Of a stretch of 64,000 bases of DNA, positions 10,549 to 21,750 are shown piece after piece. Position 1 is the first letter of the stretch, and each line of letters begins with the position of its first letter. The stretch covers positions 190,899 to 254,898 of the forward strand of contig QJNS01000035.1 of the NCBI GenBank assembly GCA_004154925.1, read 5' to 3'. Below the pieces are notes generated by a model. That model ran no database searches. It saw only the letters and a list, made by a program, of their open reading frames with translations, and was not told where the DNA came from. The translations under genes and the position numbers were made by a program. This DNA is from Monosporascus cannonballus (taxonomy: Eukaryota > Ascomycota > Sordariomycetes > Xylariales).

Positions 10549-10836
10549 TCATGAGAGCAGGAGAACCTCCAGAGTAACGACGGTCAATCGCGTCCGGGTT
10601 CCGCAATCGCCCTTTCCAACGGGATTAACCCATTTAGCAACAAAGGGATCCTCCACGTTCTGGGGCGAAGACATGGGCGTCTGTAAGACTCCCGCTGAGG
10701 GCTGGCCGCAATTCTCGCAAACGCCTTCTGAGGCGGCGCAACATGCCGCTTCGTGCTTTTTGAGGATAGGTTGTATCGCAGTTACAAACTGACATTGCGT
10801 ACTCGATATCTCTCTGCGCGGCTTGAGCCTGGGCAT
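10549..10836 (-). pseudogene. Truncated zinc-binding protein of a MYND-associated fungal family
   Basis: From an ATG at 10836 the frame reads MPRLKPRREIS, FVTAIQPILKKHEAACCA, VCENCGQPSAGVLQTP and VEDPFVAKWVNPV. This resembles the N-terminal part of small fungal proteins that continue into a C-terminal MYND zinc finger. After that point the sequence drifts (GDCGTRTRLTVV) and stops at 10549, so the MYND finger is missing. The CC...CxxC cysteines are present. The frame is open upstream to an ATG at 10971 through a hydrophobic stretch that may be intronic or leader. Most likely a 3'-truncated remnant, though a short functional protein cannot be excluded. Confidence 0.5.
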
Positions 10837-11240
10837 TGACGAGACTGCGGGCTCTTCACCCGCCTCGTCGCAGTGAAATTCGAAGTGAGCTGGGCAGGTG
10901 GCTATGAATCGAAATAGTAAAAGACATAGTTGAAACAAGAAGTAACTAACTAGAAAGTAGTCCGAGTTCATACATGTTAAAGTGATATTCCCCAAATATC
11001 GCCTTTATTTCTTCCCCCTTTCCAGCCAACACTTGTTAGGGTGCGGGGCATCAGCCTGCGTTACCAGGGAGACCCTGGCCGCCGCAATCCTGAAGCCAGT
11101 GCTGATGATCTCAGCGGCGAAAAAGCTTCTGTCCTTTGGAAATTGATGTATGTATGTAAATGCACAAACACGCTAAAAACTGCTCTCATACAGCTTTGTT
11201 CCTCAAGGCTCTTTAGGCAAACCGGAAGCGGTTTGCGCCA
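10837..11240. other. Intergenic, with an 8-bp perfect hairpin
   Basis: No convincing gene. At 11217-11236 lies a perfect stem GCAAACCG-GAAG-CGGTTTGC. It is followed by the T-run and inverted-repeat cluster that starts at 11241. Confidence 0.5.
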
Positions 11241-11306
11241 CCTGTTTTTTTAATCACGTGCTTACGTGATGAAAACAGGAGACGCAGCCGCGTCCTGTTA
11301 TCACGT
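11241..11306. repeat. Three-armed inverted repeat with mutually exclusive hairpins
   Basis: Arm 1 (11241-11259) contains CCTGTTTT and ATCACGT, arm 2 (11264-11279) contains ACGTGAT and AAAACAGG, and arm 3 (11294-11306) is CCTGTT directly followed by ATCACGT. Arm 2 can pair with arm 1 (7 bp plus 8 bp, loop GCTT) or with arm 3 (7 + 6 bp, plus an internal ACGC/GCGT stem), but not with both at once. It could be a fold-back transposon remnant or a structured RNA or cruciform. The direct seen fact is the sequence symmetry. Confidence 0.6.
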
Positions 11307-11927
11307 CGGCCAATAATAAATGCCTGTTTTGACTAGCCAAATGGTTATCGATTTGCAATAGCGTCCCACAAACATCATGACGTACTGGTTTTTCAATGGG
11401 ACTAAAGGTCCTATCGTTTAAAGCAATCCATCAATAAGTTAATATATAATCGTTTATTAAATATTTTCAAATTCAAATGTGTTCATTGTGGGGCTATATC
11501 CCTGTATCCCAAATAATTCGCTAAACCTGGTCTACATGGTTACCCATACGAATTCCATATATAGCTATTTTAGGCTTTGCAAATCGGTGACCATTTTGCT
11601 GGTAGCACCTAATTGTCAAAATAAAAACGGGGTGGGTAGTCTCATTCTTCTCCTCTGTCACTTGCTTTTCTTTCCAGATCCTCTGACGGATGCGCTAGTC
11701 ATCTTCGCGAGTCTCGCGAACATATTGGCTCCCGGCTTTGCACCAATCAGTCATCGCGATTTGTGTTATTGGCTTGAGCGAGAACGCGTATTAACACCCG
11801 GTTCTTGTCCGCCCTCACTTGCGCTAAAGCTTATCGGAGGATTGCTCTGATATTCAAGTGCCTGCTGATACCGTCTCGTACATTTATACTATATTCATAT
11901 TTCAACCAAGGAGACCTAACCTCTGAG
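11307..11927. other. Intergenic / promoter of the downstream F-box-like gene
   Basis: Moderately AT-rich. Short open frames here (for example 11479-11850) have no protein-like composition. CATATTTCAACCAAGGAG precedes the ATG at 11928. No further element recognised. Confidence 0.4.
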
Positions 11928-13130
11928 ATGGGACAAAGTTTTCAACTCGTGGCTCCCCGAGCAAAGATGGCCTTGCCTTGGGGCGGCAAGCTTGGAGAGA
12001 TGCTTTTTGACGGGTCAGCCAAGGAGCTTGTACGCCTCCTCGCCGTTCCTGTTCGGCCGTCCCATCTACACCGCCACAGTCTCGAAGCAACCGTTGTGCC
12101 ACCCACCGCTGGCGACTCGCTTCAGGAGATCAGGATAGATAGATATACGAAGCGCAAGGCTGGCGACGAAGTACTTACCGGCTCCCCACGGCGCCGCAAG
12201 CGGGCAAAAACCAAAGACAGCGACGACACCCACTATTCCGTCACCTTTTCCGATCTTCCTATTGAAGTGCATCAACTCATCTTTACTCATATCGAGTTAA
12301 TCGAAGACGTCATTTGCCTCGGTCTTGCAAGTCGATACTTCTGGAACATCGGTCGAGAACGCATGCACGATATTTACGCGTCGTTCCTCGGGCGATGGGC
12401 CCACAAGAACATCGTCTGTGTAGGAGAAGATGTCCAACCGGACGACTATCCTTCCGGTCTGTTCTCAGCCGAAGAGCTGGATATATTGCGTGAAAAGACC
12501 AGCGACATACCCTACGACTTCGACTATCCCGATGAAATAGCGTATCCTAATGTACCGTTCACGCTTTACCACTTCACTTTTCCCATCGTTTCGGACATGG
12601 AAGAAGATATTTGTCTGTCCAACAAGTCGTCAAGTTTAGTTGGCCGCTTTTCGATGATGGGCATCTCCAAGGACGCTGCATTTGCTTCGACACGCTCGGA
12701 GATGTTGGTCAAGGAGGAGACCTACTTCCCCAAAGAGCAACCATGGATTCTTCGAAACTTGACAACAAAGCAGTTCGTCCGCTCGGAAGCCATCGCGCTG
12801 AAACCGGAATTCATCCGTGGCCCCAATATTAACGTTTTGGGCTTTGGCGAAATCGTCATGTCACGCATCTGCTGGTCAACATCCTCCTTTGTCAATATGA
12901 GTGATACGACTAATATCTCGAAGGGAGTATGGGCAGGGCACTGCTTCGACATCACAACGCTCGCGAGACACAGAGACGAGACCAAAGGGGTGGGTTGGAG
13001 TGATGTGAGCAACGAAGTTGCAAAGGAAATTGCGGATATCTGGGAGAGTGAATACGGTCCCAATTGGCGTGAGACCGTCTGCAACCGCTGGTATCGGACC
13101 TACGGTCATCGTCCTGTCCCGATTTATTAG
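11928..13130 (+). CDS. F-box-like protein of the fungal MGQ-FxL family
   Basis: I place the start at ATG 11928, which begins MGQSFQLVAPR and then WGGKLGEMLFDG, the conserved opening of a fungus-specific protein family; the frame is open further upstream but that part is not protein-like. This gives 400 codons without introns. A basic stretch (SPRRRKRAKTK, about residues 90-105) precedes an F-box-like helix set (VTFSDLPIEVHQLIFTHI, then LGLASRYFWNIGRERM). The C-terminal half (LYHFTFPIVSDMEEDICLSN, FSMMGISKDAAFASTRSE, GVWAGHCFDI) is typical of the family and of unknown fold. It ends with IADIWESEYGPNWRETV and TYGHRPVPIY. No RIP stops. Probably a substrate adaptor; no substrate known. Confidence 0.8.
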   Translation: MGQSFQLVAPRAKMALPWGGKLGEMLFDGSAKELVRLLAVPVRPSHLHRHSLEATVVPPTAGDSLQEIRIDRYTKRKAGDEVLTGSPRRRKRAKTKDSDDTHYSVTFSDLPIEVHQLIFTHIELIEDVICLGLASRYFWNIGRERMHDIYASFLGRWAHKNIVCVGEDVQPDDYPSGLFSAEELDILREKTSDIPYDFDYPDEIAYPNVPFTLYHFTFPIVSDMEEDICLSNKSSSLVGRFSMMGISKDAAFASTRSEMLVKEETYFPKEQPWILRNLTTKQFVRSEAIALKPEFIRGPNINVLGFGEIVMSRICWSTSSFVNMSDTTNISKGVWAGHCFDITTLARHRDETKGVGWSDVSNEVAKEIADIWESEYGPNWRETVCNRWYRTYGHRPVPIY

Positions 13131-13750
13131 TTTGAATCATCAGCGCGATGGCCTCAGACTAGTCGTGTAAGCATTGTCTAGGCTATCGAGACATGGCGCT
13201 AGGTCGGCCTGCGTAGCCCGCCTCAGCTACACAAAGACACCTTAGGATTCCAGCCACAATGTCCGCTTGCTGTGCCACAAGTCCTGTGCCTCATCGGAAG
13301 CAGCATTACGGTGCTGACTGCCCGGTCTCCTGACGCTATTTTGATTGGATGACACTTGGCTTGGTGAGGCAGCGGCTAATTCTACAAGTACCCCGACTTC
13401 TGTGGTCATCTTATTGTTTCCCAAAACACACACATCGCGGAAATACGGCTTACCATGACGTTACGAGACAATTGAAGTCGCCCCCTAAATAAAATTCATG
13501 AAGGTTTACACAAATTAAGAGTTCAAAAAGGTACTCTCAAATGGATTTTAAATCGTAGAAAGCCTAAAATCACTTTTAAAATATAAAATATTTCTACTTT
13601 TTTTAAAAAAAAATTAAGAAAAATTAAATTAAAATTTTTTTTAAAAAAAATAAATTAAATTAAAAAATTTGGGTCAGCGTTTAAACTCCTTATATCTGAG
13701 ACGCCCTTTAGCGTCTTCGGCAGCTGTCTCAACTGGCAAAAAACGCAACG
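13131..13750. other. Intergenic, with an A/T low-complexity tract
   Basis: 13131-13440 is GC-balanced without a convincing gene. 13590-13665 is almost pure A/T (runs of A and T with TTTTTTAAAAAAAA-like symmetry). A small hairpin GACGC-CCTTTA-GCGTC lies near 13700-13716. It leads into the kinase pseudogene. Confidence 0.4.
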
Positions 13751-14175
13751 ATGATCACTGATCCTGCAATCGAGATCCTCCCGCCCGATGTCTTAATCGA
13801 GGAGGAGACGATGCCTAACTCCGACGCAAGACACTTCTACCTAGCGAATCCGGGCGGTCTATTCCATGGGCGATACAAAATATTGGCAAAGTTGGATGGG
13901 GCTCTTCTCTGACTGTGTGGTTAGGCAAAGACACTTCCCGGTACGGGGTTGCTCAATTCCGTACTTATCATCTCTAACGTAATTTCAGATGGCGCTGGCA
14001 GCCGAATCGATACATTACTCTAAAGATTACCGTGAGTAATGATAGGGACGAAGCGGATCACGAAGTGGCCGTATCTGGATGCCTTGGGTCTAATGCGGCC
14101 CATGAGGGGTTCAGATTTGTGAGGAATGCGATTGACTATTTCGAGATCGCTGGACCACACCAGTACAGTCACTAG
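13751..14175 (+). pseudogene. SRPK-type serine/threonine kinase, N-lobe fragment
   Basis: The ATG at 13751 starts ITDPAIEILPPDVLIEEE, then NSDARHFYLANPGGLFHGRY and KILAKL, the lead-in to the kinase domain of fungal SRPK-like kinases. The glycine-loop segment WGSSLTVWLGKDTSR follows in another frame; loss of one G at TTGGATGG explains the shift. A 48-bp intron (13941-13988, GTACGG...CTAAC...TTTCAG) is intact. Exon 2 reads WRWQPNRYITLKITVS with the ATP-binding-type Lys in ITLKI, then EVAVSGCLGSN and FVRNAIDYFEIAGPH, and stops at 14175. The HRD, DFG and C-lobe are absent. It is a dead fragment; gene conservation of the intron shows it came by DNA, not by retroposition. Confidence 0.75.
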
Positions 14176-14373
14176 CGAAATCGGCTTCCGCCCTACAGCG
14201 CGACCCAAAATTTCCCCGCTTTGCCAAGACGTTTTTGCACAAGCCTAACCTCTCTAAACGGGTTTGAGCTGCTTAACACAAATTCTGTGCGATGAACTTC
14301 ACACCTCCGAAACTTAACGCACGTATATCCTCCAGCTGGATGCTCTTTAGTATCAACTCTGTCAACGGCAGCA

Positions 14374-14908
14374 ATGGCCGAAAGTTCTGATTCAACCCTG
14401 TGCCCCGACTGGGTCTTTCTGAACAACTCCAACGTCCAGTAGGTGTAGTAGAAGCTACAGAGATATGCCATCACTAATACCCCCGAGCGTCGCAAAAGAT
14501 CACGGTTGGTTTAAGACCTACACGCCTTTCACTTCCACACTTAACCATTCGCGAGTCCTAGGAATAGGCGCCGTCGAAATTCCTACTAAGCGCTCGCCCA
14601 ACCTGTCAGGTGTATCTTCACATGGCTCTCTTCATCTCAAGGAGGTCTTGCACGTTCCCAGTTTCGTCTGCAATGTCATTGGGAAGCCAATTGTGTCTTT
14701 TGATGGCTACAATATAAGAACCTTCTTCACTTCAAAGTCTGAAGGGACTACCACCGATAGCAAACGCAAGAATATGGCGTATTTCTGTCCCAACAGGCGG
14801 TTCTTTACCCTAAAAGTGAGAGGTCATCCGACAGGTCCGCTATTGGGTCCCTCTGCATTTAAGGAGGGGACAGTGTACTTTGTTAAGCTGTCATTGGGAT
14901 TCTGTTGA
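14374..14908 (+). CDS. TNT1-94-like beta-barrel domain protein, 3'-truncated
   Basis: Two exons, 14374-14438 and 14488-14908, joined across a 49-bp intron (GTAGGT...CTAAT...CGAG) give 161 codons. Exon 1 reads AESSDSTLCPDWVFLNNSNV and exon 2 continues VAKDHGWFKTYTPF, VLGIGAVEIPTKRSPN, SHGSLHLKEVLHVPSFVCNV, GTTTDSKRKNMAYFCPNRRF and PLLGPSAFKEGTVYFV. This matches the fungal proteins carrying the beta-barrel domain also found in TNT 1-94 type Pol polyproteins (zinc-less 'Pol_BBD'). Near 14900 the expected continuation (EQQKWRGFKDKNG) is in the next frame, and the sequence soon meets a TIR element at 14976. So the C-terminus is lost to a frameshift and an insertion. Function in fungi is not known. 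Confidence 0.7.
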
Positions 14909-14975
14909 ACAGCAGAAGTGGCGGGGATTTAAGGATAAGAATGGCCTCACCAACCCTATATCTTACCTCATCTTG

Positions 14976-15141
14976 ATCAGGACCCCATTTTGGAGGTTGT
15001 GGCTGCGCCTGCGGCGCAGCAGCCGTAGCCACAGCTATAGCTTTTGATCAAGAAGTATTTGTCAAGGGTCCAATGTATCAGCTAAACTCTTTTAAGAATA
15101 ATACCCACAAAAATAACAAAACCTCCAAAATAGGGCCTGAT
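14976..15141. mobile_element. Short terminal-inverted-repeat element (166 bp, MITE-like)
   Basis: The left end ATCAGGACCCCATTTTGGAG and the reverse complement of the right end, ATCAGGCCCTATTTTGGAG, agree over about 22 bases. A strong internal hairpin GCTGCGCC-TGC-GGCGCAGC lies in the left half, bracketed by GTGGCT/AGCCAC. No coding capacity. A clear target duplication is not visible. It terminates the TNT1-94-like gene and borders the 10 kb AT-rich block. Confidence 0.6.
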
Positions 15142-18100
15142 AACAAATTATGATTTTTTTATTCTGTTTAATGCGTTCCCATACAAATTCGCAAAAATTA
15201 TTAATATTTACTTTAATAATATATATTAATTACGAAACTTTTAGTACTTTAACCTATATAATTTAACGCAAAATTAAAATCTTTATTTTTTAATATAATA
15301 ATAATTTTAATTAATACGAAATAAGAATTGTTATAATAAAAAAATAGCCCAAAATCCCGATTAATATATGCCATAACCCTTTATCCCTTTTGGGCTAATA
15401 TAATAACAATATAACCTTATAAATCAAAATAATAATATATAAGGCTTAAAATCGCCTATAATAAAATCCGAAATATATTTTTTTCTTAATTAGCCAAATA
15501 TAGGTAATATATTTAAAAATTTAAAGTAAATATTTTAAATTTTTAAGCATTTAACCTTTTAAAACGAAACGTTTATCCTTATCCGATACTTTTACCGGTT
15601 TTTTGTCGATATAAATATAATTAACCTATATGTCAAAGTTATATATATAGTTAACAACCTTATAGAAACTTTACGCTGTCGGTTTATTTACCTTATATTA
15701 GGTATTATATTTAATGGGTAAGGCTATATTTCACAGAAAAAATAAATTAATATGGTATATAATTTAGTTTTCGGAAAACTTAATATTGTTTTTATTATTA
15801 AAATAAATTTTAAAAAACTTTTAATTATTTAAATCTTTTCGTTAATAACTGACTTAATTATTATTTAAATCGTATTATTAATTAAGCTGGCAAAAGAATA
15901 ACGAATTTTTATATTAATAATTCTATATTTTATTTTTGTCCTAATATCCGCGGATATGAAAAAGCTTAATCCAAAAATATTTAACCGTATAGCTGCCGGA
16001 TAATATAATTATATTATTTTGAATTTTATATAAATATGAAATAATTAATTTCAAATTATTATATTAATTTTTATTTTCAAATAACGATATAGTTTAATTA
16101 TTATTGACGAAATATATTTATTATTAAAATAAAATATTTTCCGGCCTAAATATATCTGCAATTTATGTTTTATGTTTTTGCTTATATATATTAATTTATA
16201 TATATAGTAATTATTAGTAATATTATAACAAAGATAATTACGAAATATGGCGGTTTTTGTTAAATCGGCGGCCTAACTAAATATAATTATAAGGCAGAAA
16301 TCTGGCATTTTAATATTAATTATTTCGAAATTAATATTATTGTTTTCTTTATATCTAAAGGTTAACGTTCGAATTAAAGGTATTTAAGTTTTTTAATAAT
16401 TAATATATCCAAATTATTAAATAATATTTTTTAATTTAACTTAATAATTTATGTTTTATTATTAAAATTATTATTTATATTAAAAATAGGGCGAAAACTA
16501 TAAATATCCGTAATTACCTAATTAGGATTATGGCAAATTGGAGGTATTTATCGAAAATTATAAAATAAATTATTAAGTTTTATAATTCTGAAATATATTA
16601 TGGGAATTAAATTTGCATATATAATAATTTAAAGTAATTGGATAATTTTATTTATATCGTTATATTTATTAATACTTTTGGATTAAGTATAGATATTTTA
16701 GATATTAATCGAATAATATAATAAAATATATCGTAAAGTTTTTCGATTAAAAATTTATGATAACGATTCGGTTAAATGGTTTATAATTATAAACGATTAA
16801 ATATAATTAGCCATAAATAAGCCATATTATTTATATTTTATTCAGTATTTAATAAGTATAAAATTAAGTTATTTATTTTAAAAAAGATTACAATAACGAA
16901 AACGATTTAGGCCCGGTAAGTTAAAAATTATATTATCTATAAAAATATAAAAGTTATAATAAAAAGCGATATAACGGATTCGGATAATAAAAAAAACGAT
17001 ATATAATTTATCGCGAATAATTTCGATTAAAACGAAATAATTACTAAATTTTAATTTTAATTTTTGGCCGGCCAAAATATTATCCGTAAATTTCCGAAAT
17101 AAAAGAATTCTAATTTACGGTACCGGATAAAAATAAGACCTTAATAATATACGTTATTTAACGGCAAATATATACGTAAAACGATTTTAGCATATTTAAA
17201 AAAACGAAACTGTTATATTAAAAAAGGACCATAATAACCTAATTCCGGTTAAACCTTATTATAATATATATACGCCTAATTTTTTCCATATACCCCAACT
17301 TTTAAATTCAAAAATATTTACGTAAAAATAATTAAAAACTGGTTTGGTAAAAGCGGTTATTTAAGAAATAACAAAATTTTAATATAAATAACGAGCGAAC
17401 GAATTGCTTTTTGCGTAATTATTTCCGTTTGGCAGTAAAAAAACAAAATAAATATTTATTTTTATTAAATTTAAACGGTTCTTATTTAATAAATTCCCGA
17501 ATAAATTAAACGAAATTAAAGGTCCATATTTAATTTAAAATATAATCGAATTAATTAAGGCGGTCCCCGATTTTAATAAATAGCAATATTAGGATATTTT
17601 AAAAACCCGCTTATTTTTTGTAAATAACGGAATTCGTTTAATCGGAAATAATAATATTATATTTTTATGCCGTAAACCGATTGATATAAATTACGAATTA
17701 TTATTACGTTATAAATTCGATAAATATCAAAAAAATTTATAAGGTTATTTTAAGTTACGCTTCGTTTTAATTAAAATATACCGTATATAATTATTCGATT
17801 TAAATGAATAATTAATGATTTAACGGTAATTCGAATAATTTAAATATTAAACCGATATATAATTTATACGTTTTCGTAATTTAAAATCGTAATTTCGGTT
17901 ATGGTAATATTTATATTTATATATATAATTTACGACGTATTAAGTAATCTTAATTAAGAATTTGCTTTATTTTCTTTATTTATAATGTCGGCGCAAAATG
18001 TATCGTTTTTAAATATTTTTAATTTTCTAGCCCCGTTTTCGTTACTGTACCCATATTTACATAATTCGTTTATTTTTATATTATTACCGGAATTGCCGGC

Positions 18101-18885
18101 GTCGCCAAAACGTAATAATTTTTAATCCGATATTATAAATAATATATTGGAAAAAAAATCGAAATAATAATCCTTATCGAAATTAAAAAATTATGTGTTA
18201 AAAATAAACAGTACTTCTCGGATAATAACATTAATAACAAATTAAAAAATAATTATGATATTAGGTTAAAAAATAAAAAACGAAATTTTGCCGGTTTTAA
18301 CTAAGGCCGATAACAAAAAACGTATTCGGTTTCGGCACGGCGTCGTAATCGTAAAACGTAATAATTATAAATATTTGTATAATATTAAGTAAATTTATTA
18401 ATATATAATTTATTTATTAAATATATTGTTTTTATTAATTTTTAATTAAAAAAAGTAACGGAACTTTATATTATGCGATTCGAATTATAATTTATAACCT
18501 TTAATTTATAATACCGAATTAAAATTGTTTAAAATTTATTTTCCGGTTTTTTTTTCGAATGCGTTATATTAGCTCTTAAAATATTTTTATCCTTTTTAAC
18601 TTTTAAAATACTTTAGTTCGGATTAAATAATTAAGATAAAAAATTAATTATACGGATAAATAAATAATACAAATAATTTTTCGTTAATATTAAAAAGGTT
18701 ATTTCTTTATTATTAATATAATTATTTCGATATCCGTTTTTCTTTAAATATTAATTCAAAACGTTTAAAATTTCGCGTTTATAATAAATTTTTATTAATT
18801 ACGCTTTATAATTTTTTTTGTAATTAAGATTAATATCTGTCGGCGTACGGTCTTAATTAGTATTTTTCGAAACCATCTGTATATG

Positions 18886-19640
18886 TTATTATTATTTTTT
18901 TTTAGGAATTTTGATAATTTTCTTTTTTCGAACTAAGGCTTTTTGGTTTTTTAATAAAGGTTAACGGCCGAATTTAGCTTTTTTCCCCTTACTGCGTTTT
19001 CTTTTTATCGGCGTAGCTAGGTTCCCGGCTGGTTTTAGGGATTCCTTTGTTTTTTCCTTAATTAGTTCTAGGAATTCCTTTATATCAAAATCCTATATAG
19101 GTATAATAATAATCGGATATTCCGGGTAACCGCCGAAATCCTTAATATTAATACCGAATATGCCGTCATATCTAAAAATCTAATTTTTATATAAGGTTAT
19201 TTGTTCGGTAGCTAATTGTATAAAATTACGGATTTTCTTTTCGTTTAATATTATAAAAATAACGTTTACATAATATATATTATAAAGTATATCGCAGTTT
19301 TATATTTTTCCTAAATAAAACCATAAGATTACTATATCCCTGACATTATTTATATTATATAAATCGTTATAAATTATAAATTCCTAAAAACGGTTAACGG
19401 TCCGAATTATAGGATTTTTTAAAAAATATGCACAGGTTAAATTTGTAATATGGAAAACGTTTATTTCGCAATTTTAAAAGTTTACTATCTAATAATCCGT
19501 ATTATTTATATCGATAATTTTATTGCTATATTTTAATATAAGGAAAAAAACGAGTAATATTGCATATTATTTAATAACTCTTTTAGGGTTTAATAAAAAT
19601 AAAATTTAAAAGTTATTAAAATATATAAATACATTTTTTA
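18886..19640 (-). pseudogene. Unidentified protein-like frame, only RIP-type stops
   Basis: One minus-strand frame stays aligned for roughly 250 codons; the stops I read in it are all TAA or TAG in positions where CAA/CAG (Gln) would fit, as RIP produces. It reads INVFHITNLTCAYFLKNPII, IRNFIQLATEQITLYKN, IFRYDGIFGINIKDFGGYPE, DFDIKEFLELIKEKTKES and ends in a very basic tail (LATPIKRKRSKGKKAKFG, KALVRKKKIIKIPKK) that looks like a nuclear-localisation or nucleic-acid-binding tail. I do not recognise the family. It may be a transposon-borne gene or a captured host gene. Confidence 0.45.
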
Positions 19641-21269
19641 TTAATTTTTTATAAATTATATATATATTATTCCGAAATTATCGTAAGTAAAATATTTATT
19701 AATATATATAATAATAATAAGTAACTTACGTTTTTTAACATATAATAATAAAATCCATGTTATAAAAACCTTATAGTATAAAAATTTTGTTGAATAATTA
19801 TTTGACTTAAAGAAAATTTATTTTATAAGTTAAAGCAAAATTTGGAAAACCAGTATATATAATAAAAAATGAATTACGGAAAATAACGCCATAATTAATA
19901 TAATTCGTATCGAAAATTAACCTAACGCCGTTACGATCTTTATATACATTTTAATTTTTTACTAAGTTGCTATATATCTTCCGAATATAATTACCGTATT
20001 TTATTTTATTAAACTGCGGTAATATTATTATAATAATTATATAATATTAAGTATATATAAATAAATAATTATAATTAGAAAATGTAATACTACTGTAAGC
20101 TTATGAATATAAATTCGGCTTAATTAAAATTAAAAACATATATAAAAAATATAAAATATAATAAATAAAATACAGTTCATATATTAAATAATTACCAAAT
20201 ATATTATTACTATAAATAAGTAATATATAACGATTTATAATATATAAATAAAATTTATAAATAATTAATAAATTATAAAAATATTTTAAAATAATACATA
20301 TAATTAAGATTAAAATATATATAACTTTTAGGTTTATATAATTATAAATATATAAATTATTAGGCATATATAAGTTATTAAATATAAATAGAAAATTAAC
20401 GTTATTTTTTATAACGAAATTATAATATATAGAGAAAAAGCTTAGTAATTATATATAAATTATATAAGGTTTGTACTTTATTATAAATTTTTAATATAAT
20501 TTATAAAATTATTTAATATATAATTAATATTATTTATTTAATTATAATTTCATATAATTCCAAATATTTATTATATTTTAATATATAAAATTACGTTATT
20601 TATAATATAATAATTATTAATTAATTCTTTGTTTACTTAATACTCGAAATCTATATTATAATATATATTTTTATATATTTTACGATATTATAAAGGGTAA
20701 ATAAATTCCTTACTAATATGATAAAGGCAATTTCCGTTACAGTTCCCGATAATATATTCCGAATAAACCCAAAAAACCTTATTCGCCCGGTTAAAAAAGG
20801 TAAATTCGTTAATAATATTTCCGAAAAATAATTTGGCCCCAAAAAATAACCTTAAAAACGGGTAATAAGATCTCGGACTAAAAAAAAACCGAAACCGATA
20901 CCAGAATAACCTGCAAAAAGGTAAAACCGATAACGTAATCCTAATTAAAATATTTTTATATTAGCTAAGTAATATTCGATTATTCTAAAATATAAGATAT
21001 TCTTTACGGAAAATATATATTATGTATAATTAATTTTAAGTATTAAATATATATTATAATGTTATATTAATATGGCGAAAAATTAAGAAAAAATAAATAC
21101 CTTATATTTTGGTATTAATACGAATACATATTAATCAAAAGAAATTTACGATTATTAAAGATTTATAAATTCGGTAATATTACGAAAACCTTATATTACA
21201 AATAAAAGTTTTTATTACGAAAAAATACGATATTTATATAAGTATTAAATATTAATAATATAATTTAAA

Positions 21270-21750
21270 ATATTTTCCATAATAATAACTGGCAAAATAA
21301 AATTTACCTTATGGCGGATTATACTAATTTTATAAATTATTAAATTATTAAATTAATTACCGATTTTAAATTAATAACGGATTTCGTAATATAACGAAAA
21401 AATTATATAAACCGGATATTATGTAAATAATACGAAACATAATTCATAATTTTATGAACCGAGCCGCCTAGTTAAAAAAAAACATATTATATAGCTATTT
21501 TATAAATATTATAATTTACGGAATTATACAAATAACAGATATATAAATTACTTATAAAAACGCGGCAAAAAATATTTATACGTAATTCCTAAATATTCGG
21601 CATTATTATATAATCCGAATAAAAAGTTTTTAAAAAATTTAAATACAAATATTACGTTTAAAACGAACAAAATTTTAAAATTTGGAAACGGAAAAGGAGT
21701 TATTAATATATAAATTATAATAATACGCGAAAAAAGACAAAACGGAAGAA
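21270..21750 (+). pseudogene. Unidentified plus-strand protein-like frame
   Basis: The plus strand reads NKIYLMADYTNFINY, then with RIP-type stops tolerated TYYIAILQILQFTEL and KLLIKTRQKIFIRNS. Stops are TAA/TAG plus one TGA. Composition is protein-like but AT-skewed, and no family is recognised. Weak evidence; may belong to the same element as the frame near 19 kb. Confidence 0.25.

Noticed and set aside
11479..11850. 123-codon plus-strand open frame
   Set aside because: Low-complexity hydrophobic composition and location in the promoter of the gene at 11928; no motif.
12722..13140. Minus-strand open frames within the 11.9-13.1 kb gene
   Set aside because: Shadows of the plus-strand coding sequence.
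14193..14495. 100-codon minus-strand frame
   Set aside because: It covers exon 1, the intron and the upstream region of the TNT1-94-like gene on the other strand; no protein features of its own.
20101..20367. 88-codon minus-strand frame rich in Ile, Tyr, Asn and Leu
   Set aside because: Composition is what AT-rich random sequence gives; it is not a mitochondrial or membrane gene.
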